Positions 1 to 7,567 are shown, numbered from the stretch's first letter. The stretch: DNA of 11,600 nt from an uncultured Angelakisella sp. (GCA_910585535.1 CAJUFK010000104.1:1-11600); one strand, 5' to 3'. Made by a program: numbers and translations. Notes: a model not told the origin generated them from the sequence alone.

Positions 1-770
1 AGGGCCTCGGCGTAGTTGGTGATGTCGGTGAGGATGCAAAGGACGTGCATCCCCTTCTCGAAGGCCAGATACTCGGCGGCGGTCAGAGCCATACGAGGGG
101 TGGAAATACGCTCGATGGCCGGGTCGTTGGCCAGGTTGATAAACAGCACGGCGCGGTCGATGGCCCCGGTGCGCTTAAAGTCGCTGATGAAGAAGTCCGA
201 CTCCTCGAAGGTAATACCGATGGCGCAGAACACCACGGCGAACTTGGAGTCGGTGCCCAGCACCTTGGCCTGACGGGCAATCTGGGCCGCCAGCTTGGCA
301 TGGGGCAGACCGGAACCGGAGAAGATGGGCAGCTTCTGACCACGAACCAGGGTGTTCAGGCCGTCGATGGCGGAAACACCGGTCTGGATGAACTCCTCGG
401 GATAGACACGGGCGGCGGGATTCATAGGCAGACCGTTAATGTCCATCCGCTTGTCGGCGATGAGCTTCGGGCCGCCGTCGATAGGCTCGCCCATGCCGGA
501 GAAGACCCGGCCCAGCATATCTTCGGAAACGCCCAGCTCCAGGCTGCGGCCGAAGAAGCGGACCTTGCTGTGTTCCAGGTTGATACCAGTGGAACTCTCG
601 AACAGCTGGACCAGCACGTTGGAGCCGTCTACCTCCAGCACCTTGCAGCGCCGGAGTTCACCGTTGGGGAGTTCGATCTCTCCCAGCTCGTTATAGGCGA
701 CGCCCTCTACATCCTTTACCAGCATCAGGGGGCCGGCGACCTCTTCGATGGTACGATATTCCTTTAACAT
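1..770 (-). CDS. ntpB: V/A-type ATPase subunit B, 3' end cut off by window edge
   Basis: This is the regulatory, non-catalytic nucleotide-binding subunit of the V1/A1 head, which alternates with A in the A3B3 hexamer. The reading frame opens with MLKEYRTIEEVAGPLM and stays open to position 1, giving 256 complete codons of a family that usually has about 460 residues. Family signatures include IFSGSGLPHA at residues 149-158, the degenerate P-loop of B subunits that lacks the GKT of subunit A. Further on come TFEESDFF and, close to the window edge, LTDITNYAEA. The ATG at 770-768 shares its A with the TGA stop of ntpA (TGATG), a strong sign of translational coupling. The remainder of B, and probably subunit D, lie beyond the window. 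Identity is seen directly from motifs; the role is family knowledge. Confidence 0.96.
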   Translation of the reverse strand, partial: MLKEYRTIEEVAGPLMLVKDVEGVAYNELGEIELPNGELRRCKVLEVDGSNVLVQLFESSTGINLEHSKVRFFGRSLELGVSEDMLGRVFSGMGEPIDGGPKLIADKRMDINGLPMNPAARVYPEEFIQTGVSAIDGLNTLVRGQKLPIFSGSGLPHAKLAAQIARQAKVLGTDSKFAVVFCAIGITFEESDFFISDFKRTGAIDRAVLFINLANDPAIERISTPRMALTAAEYLAFEKGMHVLCILTDITNYAEA

Positions 771-2542
771 CAGGCAGACACCTCCCCTGTCATAAGATCC
801 TTAATGCCGTCTTCCAGCTCCTTGGTGGTGGACTCCAGGTAGGACTTGACGTCCTTCTCCTCCACATACTTCATACGGGCGATCTTTTCCCGAACAGGCA
901 GGGCGAAGATCTTCTCCACGGGAACGCCAGCCTCCAGGGCCGCCTTGGACTCGTAGTAGAAGTGCAGCACCATCTTGAGCATCCCGTACTGCTTGGGCAG
1001 GCTGGTGTAAGTATCTACGCCGTCAAAGGCGTTCTGCTGGAGGTAGTCCTCACGAATGGACCGGGCGGCCTCCAGGGTGAGACGGTCGGGGGCGGAGAGG
1101 GAGTCGTAGCCAACCAGCTTGACGATCTCTTCCAGCTCGCTTTCCACCTGGAGAAGGTGCATGGTGTCGCCCAGGAGCTTGGTCCAGTCTTCGGCCACGT
1201 TCTTGTTGAGCCATGCGCCGATCTGGTCGTTGTACAGGGAGTAGGAGGTCAGCCAGTTGATGGCCGGGAAGTGGCGCTTGTAAGCAAGGCCGGAATCCAG
1301 GCCCCAGAAGACCTTGACGATACGCAGGGTCGCCTGAACAACCGGGTCGGAGTTATCGCCGCCGGCAGGGGAAACGGCGCCGATGGCGGTCAGAGAGCCC
1401 TCCCGGCGGTCGCTGCCCAAGCAGGTGACACGACCGGCACGCTCGTAGAACTGGGCCAGACGGCTGGTGAGGTAGGCGGGGTAGCCTTCTTCGCCGGGCA
1501 TCTCTTCCAGACGGCCGGACATCTCGCGCAGGGCCTCGGCCCAGCGGGAGGTGGAGTCGGCGATGACGGCCACGGCGTAGCCCATGTCCCGGAAATACTC
1601 GGCGATGGTGATGCCGGTGTAGATGGACGCCTCACGGGCGGCCACGGGCATATCCGAGGTGTTGGCGATGAGGACGGTACGCTTCATAATGGACTCCCCG
1701 GATTTGGGGTCCTTCAGCTCGGGGAACTCCCGAAGAACGTCGGTCATCTCGTTGCCGCGCTCGCCGCAGCCGATGTAAACCACGATGTCCACGTCGCTCC
1801 ACTTGGCCAGCTGGTGCTGTACAACCGTCTTACCGGAACCGAAGGGGCCGGGGACAGCGGCGGTACCGCCGCGGGCAATGGGGAACAACGTATCGATGAC
1901 ACGCTGGCCGGTAATCATGGGGATGTCGGGGGAAAGCTTCTCCCGGACCGGGCGCTGGCGGCGCACCGGCCACTTCTGGAGCATGGGGATCTCCACCGTG
2001 GTCCCGTTGTCGGTCTCCACAACGGCGATAGGATCGACGACGGTGTGGTTCCCGCTCTCAATGGACTTTACGGTGCCCAGAACACCGGGGGGCACCATGA
2101 TCTTATGGGTGATAAGGCTGGTCTCCTGGACGGTGCCCAGGATGTCCCCCGCCTCTACACGGTCCCCGGGCTTTGTGGTGGGGACAAAATCCCACAGCTT
2201 CTCGTGATCCACCGAAGTGACGCTGACACCCCGGGCGATGCTGCTGCCGGTCATGGACTTGATCCGCTCCAGGGGGCGCTGGATGCCGTCGTAGATCATC
2301 TCCAGGATGCCGGGAGCCAGCTCTACAGAGAGGGGCGCGCCGGTGGAAACCACCTCGGCGCCGGGCTTCAGACCGGCGGTCTCTTCGTAGACCTGGACGG
2401 AGGCGTTGCCGCCGCGCATCTCGATGATCTCACCGATGAGCCCCAGTTCGCCAACGTGTACCACGTCGAACATATTGGCGTCACGCATTCCTTCCGCCAC
2501 GACAAGGGGACCGGAAATCTTTACGATCTTTCCTTGGCTCAA
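770..2542 (-). CDS. ntpA: V/A-type ATPase catalytic subunit A
   Basis: This is the catalytic subunit of the soluble head, which hydrolyses (or makes) ATP to drive or use ion flow through the membrane sector. The 590-residue length is normal for the family. It begins with a beta-barrel domain (GKIVKISGPLVVAEG). The A-specific insertion, or bulge, spans about residues 115-190. The Walker A loop GPFGSGKT is at 232-239, GERGNE at 260-265, and a Walker B strand ends at D329 (AVAVIADSTSR). No catalytic residue appears to be missing. The start is TTG: an in-frame TAA lies six codons upstream, no ATG or GTG lies between, and the conserved N-terminus begins at this codon. An AGGTG ribosome site sits about 8 bases upstream. 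It starts 20 bases after subunit F stops, and its TGA overlaps the ATG of subunit B. Confidence 0.98.
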   Translation of the reverse strand: MSQGKIVKISGPLVVAEGMRDANMFDVVHVGELGLIGEIIEMRGGNASVQVYEETAGLKPGAEVVSTGAPLSVELAPGILEMIYDGIQRPLERIKSMTGSSIARGVSVTSVDHEKLWDFVPTTKPGDRVEAGDILGTVQETSLITHKIMVPPGVLGTVKSIESGNHTVVDPIAVVETDNGTTVEIPMLQKWPVRRQRPVREKLSPDIPMITGQRVIDTLFPIARGGTAAVPGPFGSGKTVVQHQLAKWSDVDIVVYIGCGERGNEMTDVLREFPELKDPKSGESIMKRTVLIANTSDMPVAAREASIYTGITIAEYFRDMGYAVAVIADSTSRWAEALREMSGRLEEMPGEEGYPAYLTSRLAQFYERAGRVTCLGSDRREGSLTAIGAVSPAGGDNSDPVVQATLRIVKVFWGLDSGLAYKRHFPAINWLTSYSLYNDQIGAWLNKNVAEDWTKLLGDTMHLLQVESELEEIVKLVGYDSLSAPDRLTLEAARSIREDYLQQNAFDGVDTYTSLPKQYGMLKMVLHFYYESKAALEAGVPVEKIFALPVREKIARMKYVEEKDVKSYLESTTKELEDGIKDLMTGEVSA

Positions 2543-2562
2543 TTTATTTTCACCTACTTACC

Positions 2563-2883
2563 TTAATCTTTGAATAGAATATCTGCTCCTACAGCCCGTT
2601 CCACGCTCTTCTTCACCGAGGTCATGCCCATGCCGATGGTACCGGCGCGGCCGGGAATGGGGATGATGGCGGGGACCCGGCGGTCCTTATAGACGTCCAT
2701 CACCTGGACAATAGGCTCCAAAGCCTGCTCTGTAATGAAAATGATGCCGTACTCCTGTTTGGCAAGGCGATGGATGACGGCCTCGGCCTCCTTGGGGGCG
2801 GCGGTCTCGAACACCTCGAAGCCCACAGCCTTGAAGCCCAGGACGCTCTCCTTCTCCCCTACCACTGCAATCTTACTACGCAT
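2563..2883 (-). CDS. ntpF: V/A-type ATPase subunit F (central stalk)
   Basis: This small soluble subunit joins subunit D in the rotating central stalk and tunes ATPase activity. The product has 106 residues, normal for the family, with a Rossmann-like pattern: KIAVVGEKESVLGFKAVGF at the start, YGIIFITE at 45-52 and a PAIIPIPG strand at 71-78. The frame stays open further upstream, to 2985, but the conserved N-terminus fixes the start at the ATG at 2883. That ATG lies inside the end of the subunit C gene: the two overlap by 8 bases (ATGCGTAG). No good ribosome site precedes it, so re-initiation after subunit C is likely. Naming differs between organisms: in Enterococcus hirae the equivalent gene is called ntpG, while ntpF there is the coiled-coil gene at the operon start. 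Confidence 0.95.
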   Translation of the reverse strand: MRSKIAVVGEKESVLGFKAVGFEVFETAAPKEAEAVIHRLAKQEYGIIFITEQALEPIVQVMDVYKDRRVPAIIPIPGRAGTIGMGMTSVKKSVERAVGADILFKD

Positions 2884-3874
2884 AGGTCTCACGCAGCCTT
2901 TCCGTGATCTGCTGGGAGGGGACCCCTGCCAGCTTGGAGGCCATGACGATCCGGGCGGCCTTGGTCTCCCCTTCTTTCGCCACAAGGTAGGCGATCAGAG
3001 GCTCGATGCCAAAGGGGATCCTCCGTACCTCGTCCAGCACCTCTACCAGGGCGTTGTCACAAAGCTTCTCGAAGAGGGAGAGGGACGCCTTCTGGCGGAT
3101 AGAGTCAAAGGCGGGCTCCAGGGCTTTCTCATAGGGGGAGGAGGAGATCACCGCCAGGATGGCGTCGGTCCCCTTGGTATAGGCCTCAGTGATGGCGGAA
3201 AGAGAAATCCGGCCGCCGGGGGCCAGCACCTTGCCCAGGAAGAAAGCGTTCTTCCCCATTCTCCCCAGACGTACCGCAGCCCGGATATTGGCAATGTCGA
3301 TTTGGGCCGCAACATATTTCTGAAGGAAGGGACTGGGGATCTTTTCCGCCTGCTGGGCCATGGAAGCCAGAATGCCCCGGTCCAGGAGAATGTCCACCGC
3401 CTGGGGGTCGCCGGTCTTGGCCAGGGCCTCGGAAGCCTCCAGAGCCGCTTGGGCCAGGGGGGTGGGAATGCCTGTCAGCCTGCCGCTTTCCAGCTGGGCG
3501 GTTATCTCCTTGGCAGGAAGATTTCCCAGGCCCGAATAGACGCTGGAGACGTCCCCAGTGGCGCGGCGTGCCTTGATGGCGGTCTTGAGATTATGCCCGT
3601 CATACTGGCAGCGGAACAGCTGGGTCAGACCGCTGCCAGGGGCAATTCGGTCCAGCAGCTGGTAGGCATCCAAAAGGTTCTGTTCCAGGGCGGCCTCATA
3701 GCCTTCCATGGGGACCCCGTGACAGATGGGGGCATCGGAGAGGACCTTGTAAGCCTCCTCCGCAGTTTTCGCGTCGATCATCTTCTGGAAGTCCCGGCGG
3801 GTGACCATCCCATTTTCCAGGGCGCGCACCCGGGCCGTGGCGTGAAGATAATCGGTATCTCGATATGCTTTCAA
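2876..3874 (-). CDS. ntpC: V/A-type ATPase subunit C (central socket)
   Basis: This funnel-shaped subunit sits between the rotating proteolipid ring and the central stalk (the archaeal C, eukaryotic d subunit). The product has 332 residues, typical of the family, and is mostly helical with no membrane segments. Signatures are the N-terminal DTDYLHATARVRALE, the mid-protein DIANIRAAVRLGRMGK at 193-208 and the C-terminal FGIEPLIAYLVAKEGE at 288-303, ending in ERLRETYA. The start is TTG, preceded at a 6-base spacing by a full AAGGAGGT ribosome site at 3881-3888. No ATG alternative exists near it, so the strong site may offset the weak codon. It begins 42 bases after subunit E stops and overlaps the subunit F start by 8 bases. 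Confidence 0.95.
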   Translation of the reverse strand: MKAYRDTDYLHATARVRALENGMVTRRDFQKMIDAKTAEEAYKVLSDAPICHGVPMEGYEAALEQNLLDAYQLLDRIAPGSGLTQLFRCQYDGHNLKTAIKARRATGDVSSVYSGLGNLPAKEITAQLESGRLTGIPTPLAQAALEASEALAKTGDPQAVDILLDRGILASMAQQAEKIPSPFLQKYVAAQIDIANIRAAVRLGRMGKNAFFLGKVLAPGGRISLSAITEAYTKGTDAILAVISSSPYEKALEPAFDSIRQKASLSLFEKLCDNALVEVLDEVRRIPFGIEPLIAYLVAKEGETKAARIVMASKLAGVPSQQITERLRETYA

Positions 3875-3916
3875 AGCCGCACCTCCTTTTTCTTGTTTTT
3901 GATGTTCAGACGGGCC

Positions 3917-4516
3917 TTAGCCAAACAGGGCCGCATCTACCCGGGCCTCAAGTTCCTCCTTGACGCTCGCGCTCAAAACCTCGAAGGTGCAGTTGGTCTC
4001 GGTGCTGCCCTGGTCCAGGATAAAGCCCCCGGCAAAGCTGCCGGTGGCGCCGGACAACGTGACCTTGCAGGGATGGCCGGCAGCGGCGCACTTCTTTTCC
4101 ATCTCGGCGGGAAGTGTTCCGCCAAGGGCAGCTTTGTCCGCCTGGTTCAGCACCAGGGTAATCGCCCCGGTGACGGCGGACTGGGCAGCCAGACCGGCAT
4201 AGACAGAAAGCTTCTTTTCCGGGGCCATGGTGCAAAGCTGCTCCATAGCCTTTTGGAAGGCGGTGTCGATGGCCTCCCGGCGGATCTGGAGCCGCGCGTT
4301 GCGCCCCTCGATGCCGGACTGGGACACCGCCCGCTGAAGGATCGCCTCGGACTGGCGCTTGGCGGCCTCCAGGACCCGGTTGGTCTCCTCCTGGGCCTCC
4401 TGGCGGCTGGCCTCGGCAATGGCCTGTGCCTTCTCCTTGGCGGCGGCGGCAGCGGATTCTCCGTACTGCCGGGCGTCCTCCTGGATCTTGGCGAGAATGG
4501 CCGAAATATCATTCAT
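3917..4516 (-). CDS. ntpE: V/A-type ATPase subunit E (peripheral stalk)
   Basis: This subunit forms the outer, non-rotating stalk as a heterodimer with the small G/H coiled-coil subunit and anchors the catalytic head to subunit I. It has 199 residues, normal for the family. Residues 1 to about 90 form a long alanine-, glutamate- and lysine-rich helix. A globular C-terminal domain of about 100 residues follows, with the typical GGFILDQGSTETNCTFE hairpin near the end. The start is ATG at 4516. GGAGG lies upstream, but 12 bases away, a longer spacing than usual, and this site sits within the inverted repeat described separately. The gap to the K gene is 45 bases, one of the two largest in the operon. 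Confidence 0.94.
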   Translation of the reverse strand: MNDISAILAKIQEDARQYGESAAAAAKEKAQAIAEASRQEAQEETNRVLEAAKRQSEAILQRAVSQSGIEGRNARLQIRREAIDTAFQKAMEQLCTMAPEKKLSVYAGLAAQSAVTGAITLVLNQADKAALGGTLPAEMEKKCAAAGHPCKVTLSGATGSFAGGFILDQGSTETNCTFEVLSASVKEELEARVDAALFG

Positions 4517-4547
4517 AGGAATCGGGATCCTCCTCTCTGCTTTTATT
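4517..4547. repeat. Inverted repeat enclosing the ntpE ribosome site
   Basis: On the minus strand AGGAAT lies upstream of the GGAGG ribosome site, and ATTCCT lies immediately before the ATG of ntpE. They are perfect 6-base inverted arms about 22 bases apart. If folded, the ribosome site would sit in the loop and the start codon directly at the stem. This may lower translation of E relative to K. The pairing is short and could be chance. Confidence 0.3.
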
Positions 4548-4561
4548 CCTTGGCGTTTCCC

Positions 4562-5047
4562 TTAGTGGATATTGAGGACCAGCAGCAGAGAGATGAGGAG
4601 GGCCAGAATGGCGTAGGTCTCAACCATAGCGGCGGGGACCATGGCCTTGGAAACTTCCTCGGGGCGCTTGGCAACGATGTTCACGCCGGCGGCGGACACG
4701 CGGCCCTGATGGATGCCGGAAACCATGCCCACGAAGGCGATGGGGCAGCAGGAAGCGAAAATGTAGGCGCCGGTAGCCATAGAGAGGTTTACGGTGCCGC
4801 CCAGCATCCCGGTGGTGACCATGACCATGAAGCCCACAACGAAGCCGTAGATGCCCTGGGTGGCGGGAAGGGCCTGGAGGAGCAGCAGCTGGCCGAACTT
4901 GTTGGGATCCTCGACGGTGACGCCGCTCATGGCCTCACCCACGATGCCCACGCCCTTGGCGGAACCGATGCCGGAGAAGATCACCGCAAAGGCGACCCCA
5001 AGATAGGCGAGAAAGTTTCCGTTGAATACTTCAAAAAACTCTTTCAT
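4562..5047 (-). CDS. ntpK: V/A-type ATPase proteolipid subunit K (rotor ring, predicted Na+ binding)
   Basis: This is the membrane rotor ring subunit that carries the coupling ion. The 161-residue product contains two fused hairpins, four membrane helices in all. The first hairpin has GIGSAKG and LLLLQALPATQGIYGF; the second has SGIHQGRVSAAG and AAMVETYAILAL. The ion-binding carboxylate is E143 in helix 4. Helix 2 has no acidic residue, so each four-helix unit binds one ion, as in E. hirae NtpK. L60, T63, Q64, Y67, Q114 and E143 line up with the E. hirae Na+ ligands L61, T64, Q65, Y68, Q110 and E139, recalled from the published ring structure. The ATG has an ideal AGGAGG at 7-base spacing, embedded in the end of the I gene, and starts 2 bases after that stop. 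This would suit the high copy number of K in the ring. Confidence 0.97.
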   Translation of the reverse strand: MKEFFEVFNGNFLAYLGVAFAVIFSGIGSAKGVGIVGEAMSGVTVEDPNKFGQLLLLQALPATQGIYGFVVGFMVMVTTGMLGGTVNLSMATGAYIFASCCPIAFVGMVSGIHQGRVSAAGVNIVAKRPEEVSKAMVPAAMVETYAILALLISLLLVLNIH

Positions 5048-5049
5048 GA

Positions 5050-7020
5050 TTATTCCTCCTGATTGTTTACATAGACGTATTTGGTTGCCGGTCTCAAGGG
5101 ACGGAAGGCTTCGCCGCCGCCCTCAAAGAACTTACCGAAAAACTCCACGTACTGGAGACGGGAGGTATGCACATAGGAGCCCAGGGCGTTGATCGCCAGG
5201 TTCAGCACGTGTCCCAAGAGGAACACCAGCACAAAGACGATGGCTCCGATGATGTTTGCCCCCGGCAGGGTGCCCATGGTGTTCACCACCTGGGCGATAA
5301 CGCCGGTGGCAAGGCCCAGGGCCATGATCCGGGAGTAAGAGAGCAGGTCGGAAAAATAACTGGTGATGTCGTAGAGGCTCAGCACCCCGTTGGCCACCTT
5401 CATAAAGGGGTTCTTCTTGTCCCGGCCCTGGGTGAGGACCAGGCCCACGGCTCCGGCGATGGCAAGCCATTTGCCGATGGAGGCCACCATCAGGTTGCCC
5501 AGCACCATCTGGCCGCCGGCGAAGATCACCAGTCCGATGAGGACGAAGTACCAGAAGCCCACATCGAACAGGGCGTCGATGGCGTGGCCCCGGCGGATCA
5601 TCAGGTAAGCCTTAAGGCCCATTCCTACCAGGATATGGATGTATCCCACCACAAAAGCCATAATGAGAATGGGCATGGGGTTTGTCAGGGGATCCAGCAG
5701 CATGGGGACCTGGACACGATTGCCGAAGAACACCTCGGTGATCTTGGGGATGGCGTCGCCGAACCAGCTGCCGTACAAAGCGCCCCAGAACACGGTGGAG
5801 ATGCCGCAGTAGCCCAGCATCTTCAGAAGCTTTTTGCCGTTTACCCCCATGTCTAAGTATTTGGCCCCCAAAAGGCCCGCAATGGCCAGCACCAGGCCGT
5901 ACCCCGCATCGGAGAGCATCATCCCGAAGAAGACAAAGAAGAAGGGCGCCATAAAGGGGTTGGGATCCATGCTCCGGGAATTGGGCAGGGCGTACATCTC
6001 GGTGATGGCCTCAAAGGGCTCAACGAACTTGTTGTTTTTCAACAGGACCGGGAACTCCTCCTCGGGGCCGGGCTCCCGGAACTCGTAGAAGCAGGTGTAC
6101 TCGGCCAGGGCCTTTTCCACCTCGTCCTTCCGGCGCTGGGGGACCCAACCCTCGGTGACAAAGGTCTCCTGGGTCCGCAGCAGGTTCTGCTCTGCGTGGC
6201 CCCGGTCGATGCTCAGCTTGGTGCTGTCCCAGGCCATTTGGACGTCCGGCAGCTTTTTGCCCAAAGATGAAAGCTCCTGGTTCAGCTTTTCCAGGGCCTC
6301 TTCCTCCCCCTTGACCCGGGCCTTGCTGGCGGAGATGTTCTCTCCGGCGGTCCCGGTGAGGTCGCGGAAGGAAATGGACGCCGCCCCGCACTGACGGAGC
6401 AGTTCCTGGTACTCTGCCGAGCGGCTCTTGTGGACCACCACGGCAACATAACGCTGGTCCTTATCCTCGGATACCACCGAAAGATAGGCCCCAAGCCCCT
6501 GTTCCTCCTGTTTGGCCTCCAGCTCCGCTTCGGTGACAGTGATGGGGACAGCCGCCATCAAGATCTCGGAACTGGCTGTGGCGGTCTCCTCCAGGGGAAG
6601 GTCAAATTTCTGCCAAGGGGCCAAAGACAGCTGGAGAAACTCCTCCTGGGAGATCCGGCTTTTTGCCGCCGCCATCTCCTTTTGCAATTCCTCCACCCTG
6701 TCGCAGGTCTCCAAGGCGGCAGAGATAAACGCGCCTCCCGCGACAGTCCAGTAATTCACCTCTGGACGCTTGGAAAAAAGACCTTTCTTCGCGCCATAGG
6801 GGCCCAGAGCCTGGATACACTGGTTCAGTCTGGAAAGAGTCTGCTCCCTTTCGTAGACATCGGCGGAGCCAAGCTCCACCTGGTCCTTGATCTCCTCATA
6901 GCCGGACATGGCGCCTGGAGCGTTCAGCTGAACACAGCCGCTTTTCATCAGGCGGTTGATGATCCCTTCCTGATCCTGAGCCAGTCCGCAGAGGAAGATA
7001 CGTTCCATTTTCTCGATCAT
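5050..7020 (-). CDS. ntpI: V/A-type ATPase subunit I (membrane stator)
   Basis: This is the stator of the membrane sector, the homologue of eukaryotic subunit a. It provides the ion half-channels facing the K ring. The product has 656 residues, normal for bacterial forms. Residues 1 to about 345 are a cytoplasmic domain with coiled-coil stretches that meets the peripheral stalks. From about 355 onward lie seven or eight membrane helices, with MAPFFFVFFGMMLSDAGYG at 357-375. The conserved SYSRIMALGLATGVIAQ carries R564, the expected essential arginine facing the ring carboxylate. HTSRLQYVEFFGKFFEGGG at 618-636 closes the channel region. The ATG at 7020 overlaps the TGA of the upstream gene (ATGA). 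An internal methionine at residue 5 is a possible alternative start, but the overlap favours the first. Confidence 0.97.
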   Translation of the reverse strand: MIEKMERIFLCGLAQDQEGIINRLMKSGCVQLNAPGAMSGYEEIKDQVELGSADVYEREQTLSRLNQCIQALGPYGAKKGLFSKRPEVNYWTVAGGAFISAALETCDRVEELQKEMAAAKSRISQEEFLQLSLAPWQKFDLPLEETATASSEILMAAVPITVTEAELEAKQEEQGLGAYLSVVSEDKDQRYVAVVVHKSRSAEYQELLRQCGAASISFRDLTGTAGENISASKARVKGEEEALEKLNQELSSLGKKLPDVQMAWDSTKLSIDRGHAEQNLLRTQETFVTEGWVPQRRKDEVEKALAEYTCFYEFREPGPEEEFPVLLKNNKFVEPFEAITEMYALPNSRSMDPNPFMAPFFFVFFGMMLSDAGYGLVLAIAGLLGAKYLDMGVNGKKLLKMLGYCGISTVFWGALYGSWFGDAIPKITEVFFGNRVQVPMLLDPLTNPMPILIMAFVVGYIHILVGMGLKAYLMIRRGHAIDALFDVGFWYFVLIGLVIFAGGQMVLGNLMVASIGKWLAIAGAVGLVLTQGRDKKNPFMKVANGVLSLYDITSYFSDLLSYSRIMALGLATGVIAQVVNTMGTLPGANIIGAIVFVLVFLLGHVLNLAINALGSYVHTSRLQYVEFFGKFFEGGGEAFRPLRPATKYVYVNNQEE

Positions 7021-7343
7021 GTGGCACCTACTATCCTCTCAACGATGAGTGCCGCCGCCCCGTTCATCCGGGCGGCAGCCTGGTCCGCCAGCGCCTTTCC
7101 CTCTGCGGCGGCCTTTTGCCGGGCTTCCTCGATCAGGGCGTCCGCCTGGCGTCTGGCCTCCGCCAGGAGTTTTTCGGCCTGAGATGCCGCTTCCGCTTTT
7201 GCTTTCACAACGGCTTCCCTTCCGGCCGCGGCAGCTTCGGCCTCTACTTCCTTCGCCTTCTGCACCGCTGTTCGCCGGGTCTCCTCCGCCCCAGATTCCG
7301 CTTCCCGGATCCTTGAGACAACTTCTTTCACTGTTCTCACCAC
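7017..7343 (-). CDS. V/A-type ATPase subunit G/H (coiled-coil peripheral stalk)
   Basis: This small 108-residue protein is almost entirely one predicted amphipathic helix, rich in A, E, K and R from about residue 10 to 95, for example REAESGAEETRRTAVQKAKE. It has no membrane segment. Composition, length and place as first gene of the operon, directly before subunit I, match the G/H peripheral stalk subunit (AhaH in methanogens, NtpF in E. hirae), which pairs with subunit E. Coiled coils diverge quickly, so position carries much of the call. The start is uncertain. GTG at 7343 gives the longest form, with GAGAGG only 4 bases upstream. GTG at 7340 has that site at 7 bases. GTG at 7331 has AGGTGG at 8 bases and also fits. 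Its TGA overlaps the ATG of subunit I by 4 bases. Confidence 0.88.
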   Translation of the reverse strand: MVRTVKEVVSRIREAESGAEETRRTAVQKAKEVEAEAAAAGREAVVKAKAEAASQAEKLLAEARRQADALIEEARQKAAAEGKALADQAAARMNGAAALIVERIVGAT

Positions 7344-7394
7344 CTATCCTCTCCCTGGAAAATGGGAAAAATTTGGGGAACTGTTTATGGAAAA

Positions 7395-7427
7395 TGACCA
7401 ATCGGTCAGAAGGAAAGCGGTTCTGAC
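7395..7427. repeat. Two overlapping inverted repeats in the ATPase operon leader
   Basis: TGACC-AATC-GGTCA at 7395-7408 has perfect 5-base arms. GTCAGAA at 7405-7411 and TTCTGAC at 7421-7427 are perfect 7-base arms with a 9-base loop. The two share bases 7405-7408, so as RNA they cannot both form. In the mRNA the larger hairpin comes first and the small one is followed by AUUUUCC, a weak T-run. As DNA, the first element also resembles the short dyads bound by TetR-type repressors. The repeats are seen; the regulatory reading is speculative. Confidence 0.5.
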
Positions 7428-7457
7428 AACCAACGCCGCTCTCCCCGAAACCGAAGG

Positions 7458-7477
7458 ATCATTTTTCATCAAATGAT
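7458..7477. repeat. A/T-rich inverted repeat in the ATPase operon leader
   Basis: ATCATTT at 7458-7464 and AAATGAT at 7471-7477 are perfect 7-base inverted arms separated by 6 bases. The element starts a few bases downstream of the predicted transcription start, where a repressor operator or an mRNA 5' hairpin would both make sense. No T-run follows, so it is not an intrinsic terminator. Confidence 0.5.
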
Positions 7478-7482
7478 GGATA

Positions 7483-7498
7483 CTTAGAAATTATAACA
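7483..7498 (-). promoter_or_regulatory. Extended -10 promoter of the ATPase operon
   Basis: On the minus strand TATAAT lies at 7495-7490 and is preceded by TG at 7498-7497, forming a perfect extended -10 element (TGTTATAAT). No good -35 hexamer lies 16-18 bases upstream; the best is TGGTGA with three matches, which is acceptable for an extended -10 promoter. The expected transcription start near 7483 gives a leader of about 140 bases before the first gene. It lies just downstream of the nrdR terminator, so the operon is probably an independent unit. Confidence 0.7.
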
Positions 7499-7567
7499 CA
7501 TTTTGCCTGAAACTCACCACTGTTAAGTTGCACAAGAAGAATCCACTGGAAAGAAGGCAATCCGTGG

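Noticed and set aside
962..2566. 534-codon open frame on the plus strand opposite ntpA
   Set aside because: It lies inside a certain catalytic subunit gene, and its G/D/H-rich translation has no recognisable fold.
2884..2985. 34-residue N-terminal extension of subunit F
   Set aside because: The extra residues are a proline- and arginine-rich out-of-frame reading of the subunit C end. The conserved start KIAVVGE follows the ATG at 2883.
2735..5062. 775-codon open frame on the plus strand opposite the F, C, E and K genes
   Set aside because: It crosses several conserved genes and their junctions, has low-complexity glycine-rich composition and shows no motif. It is a shadow of biased codon use.
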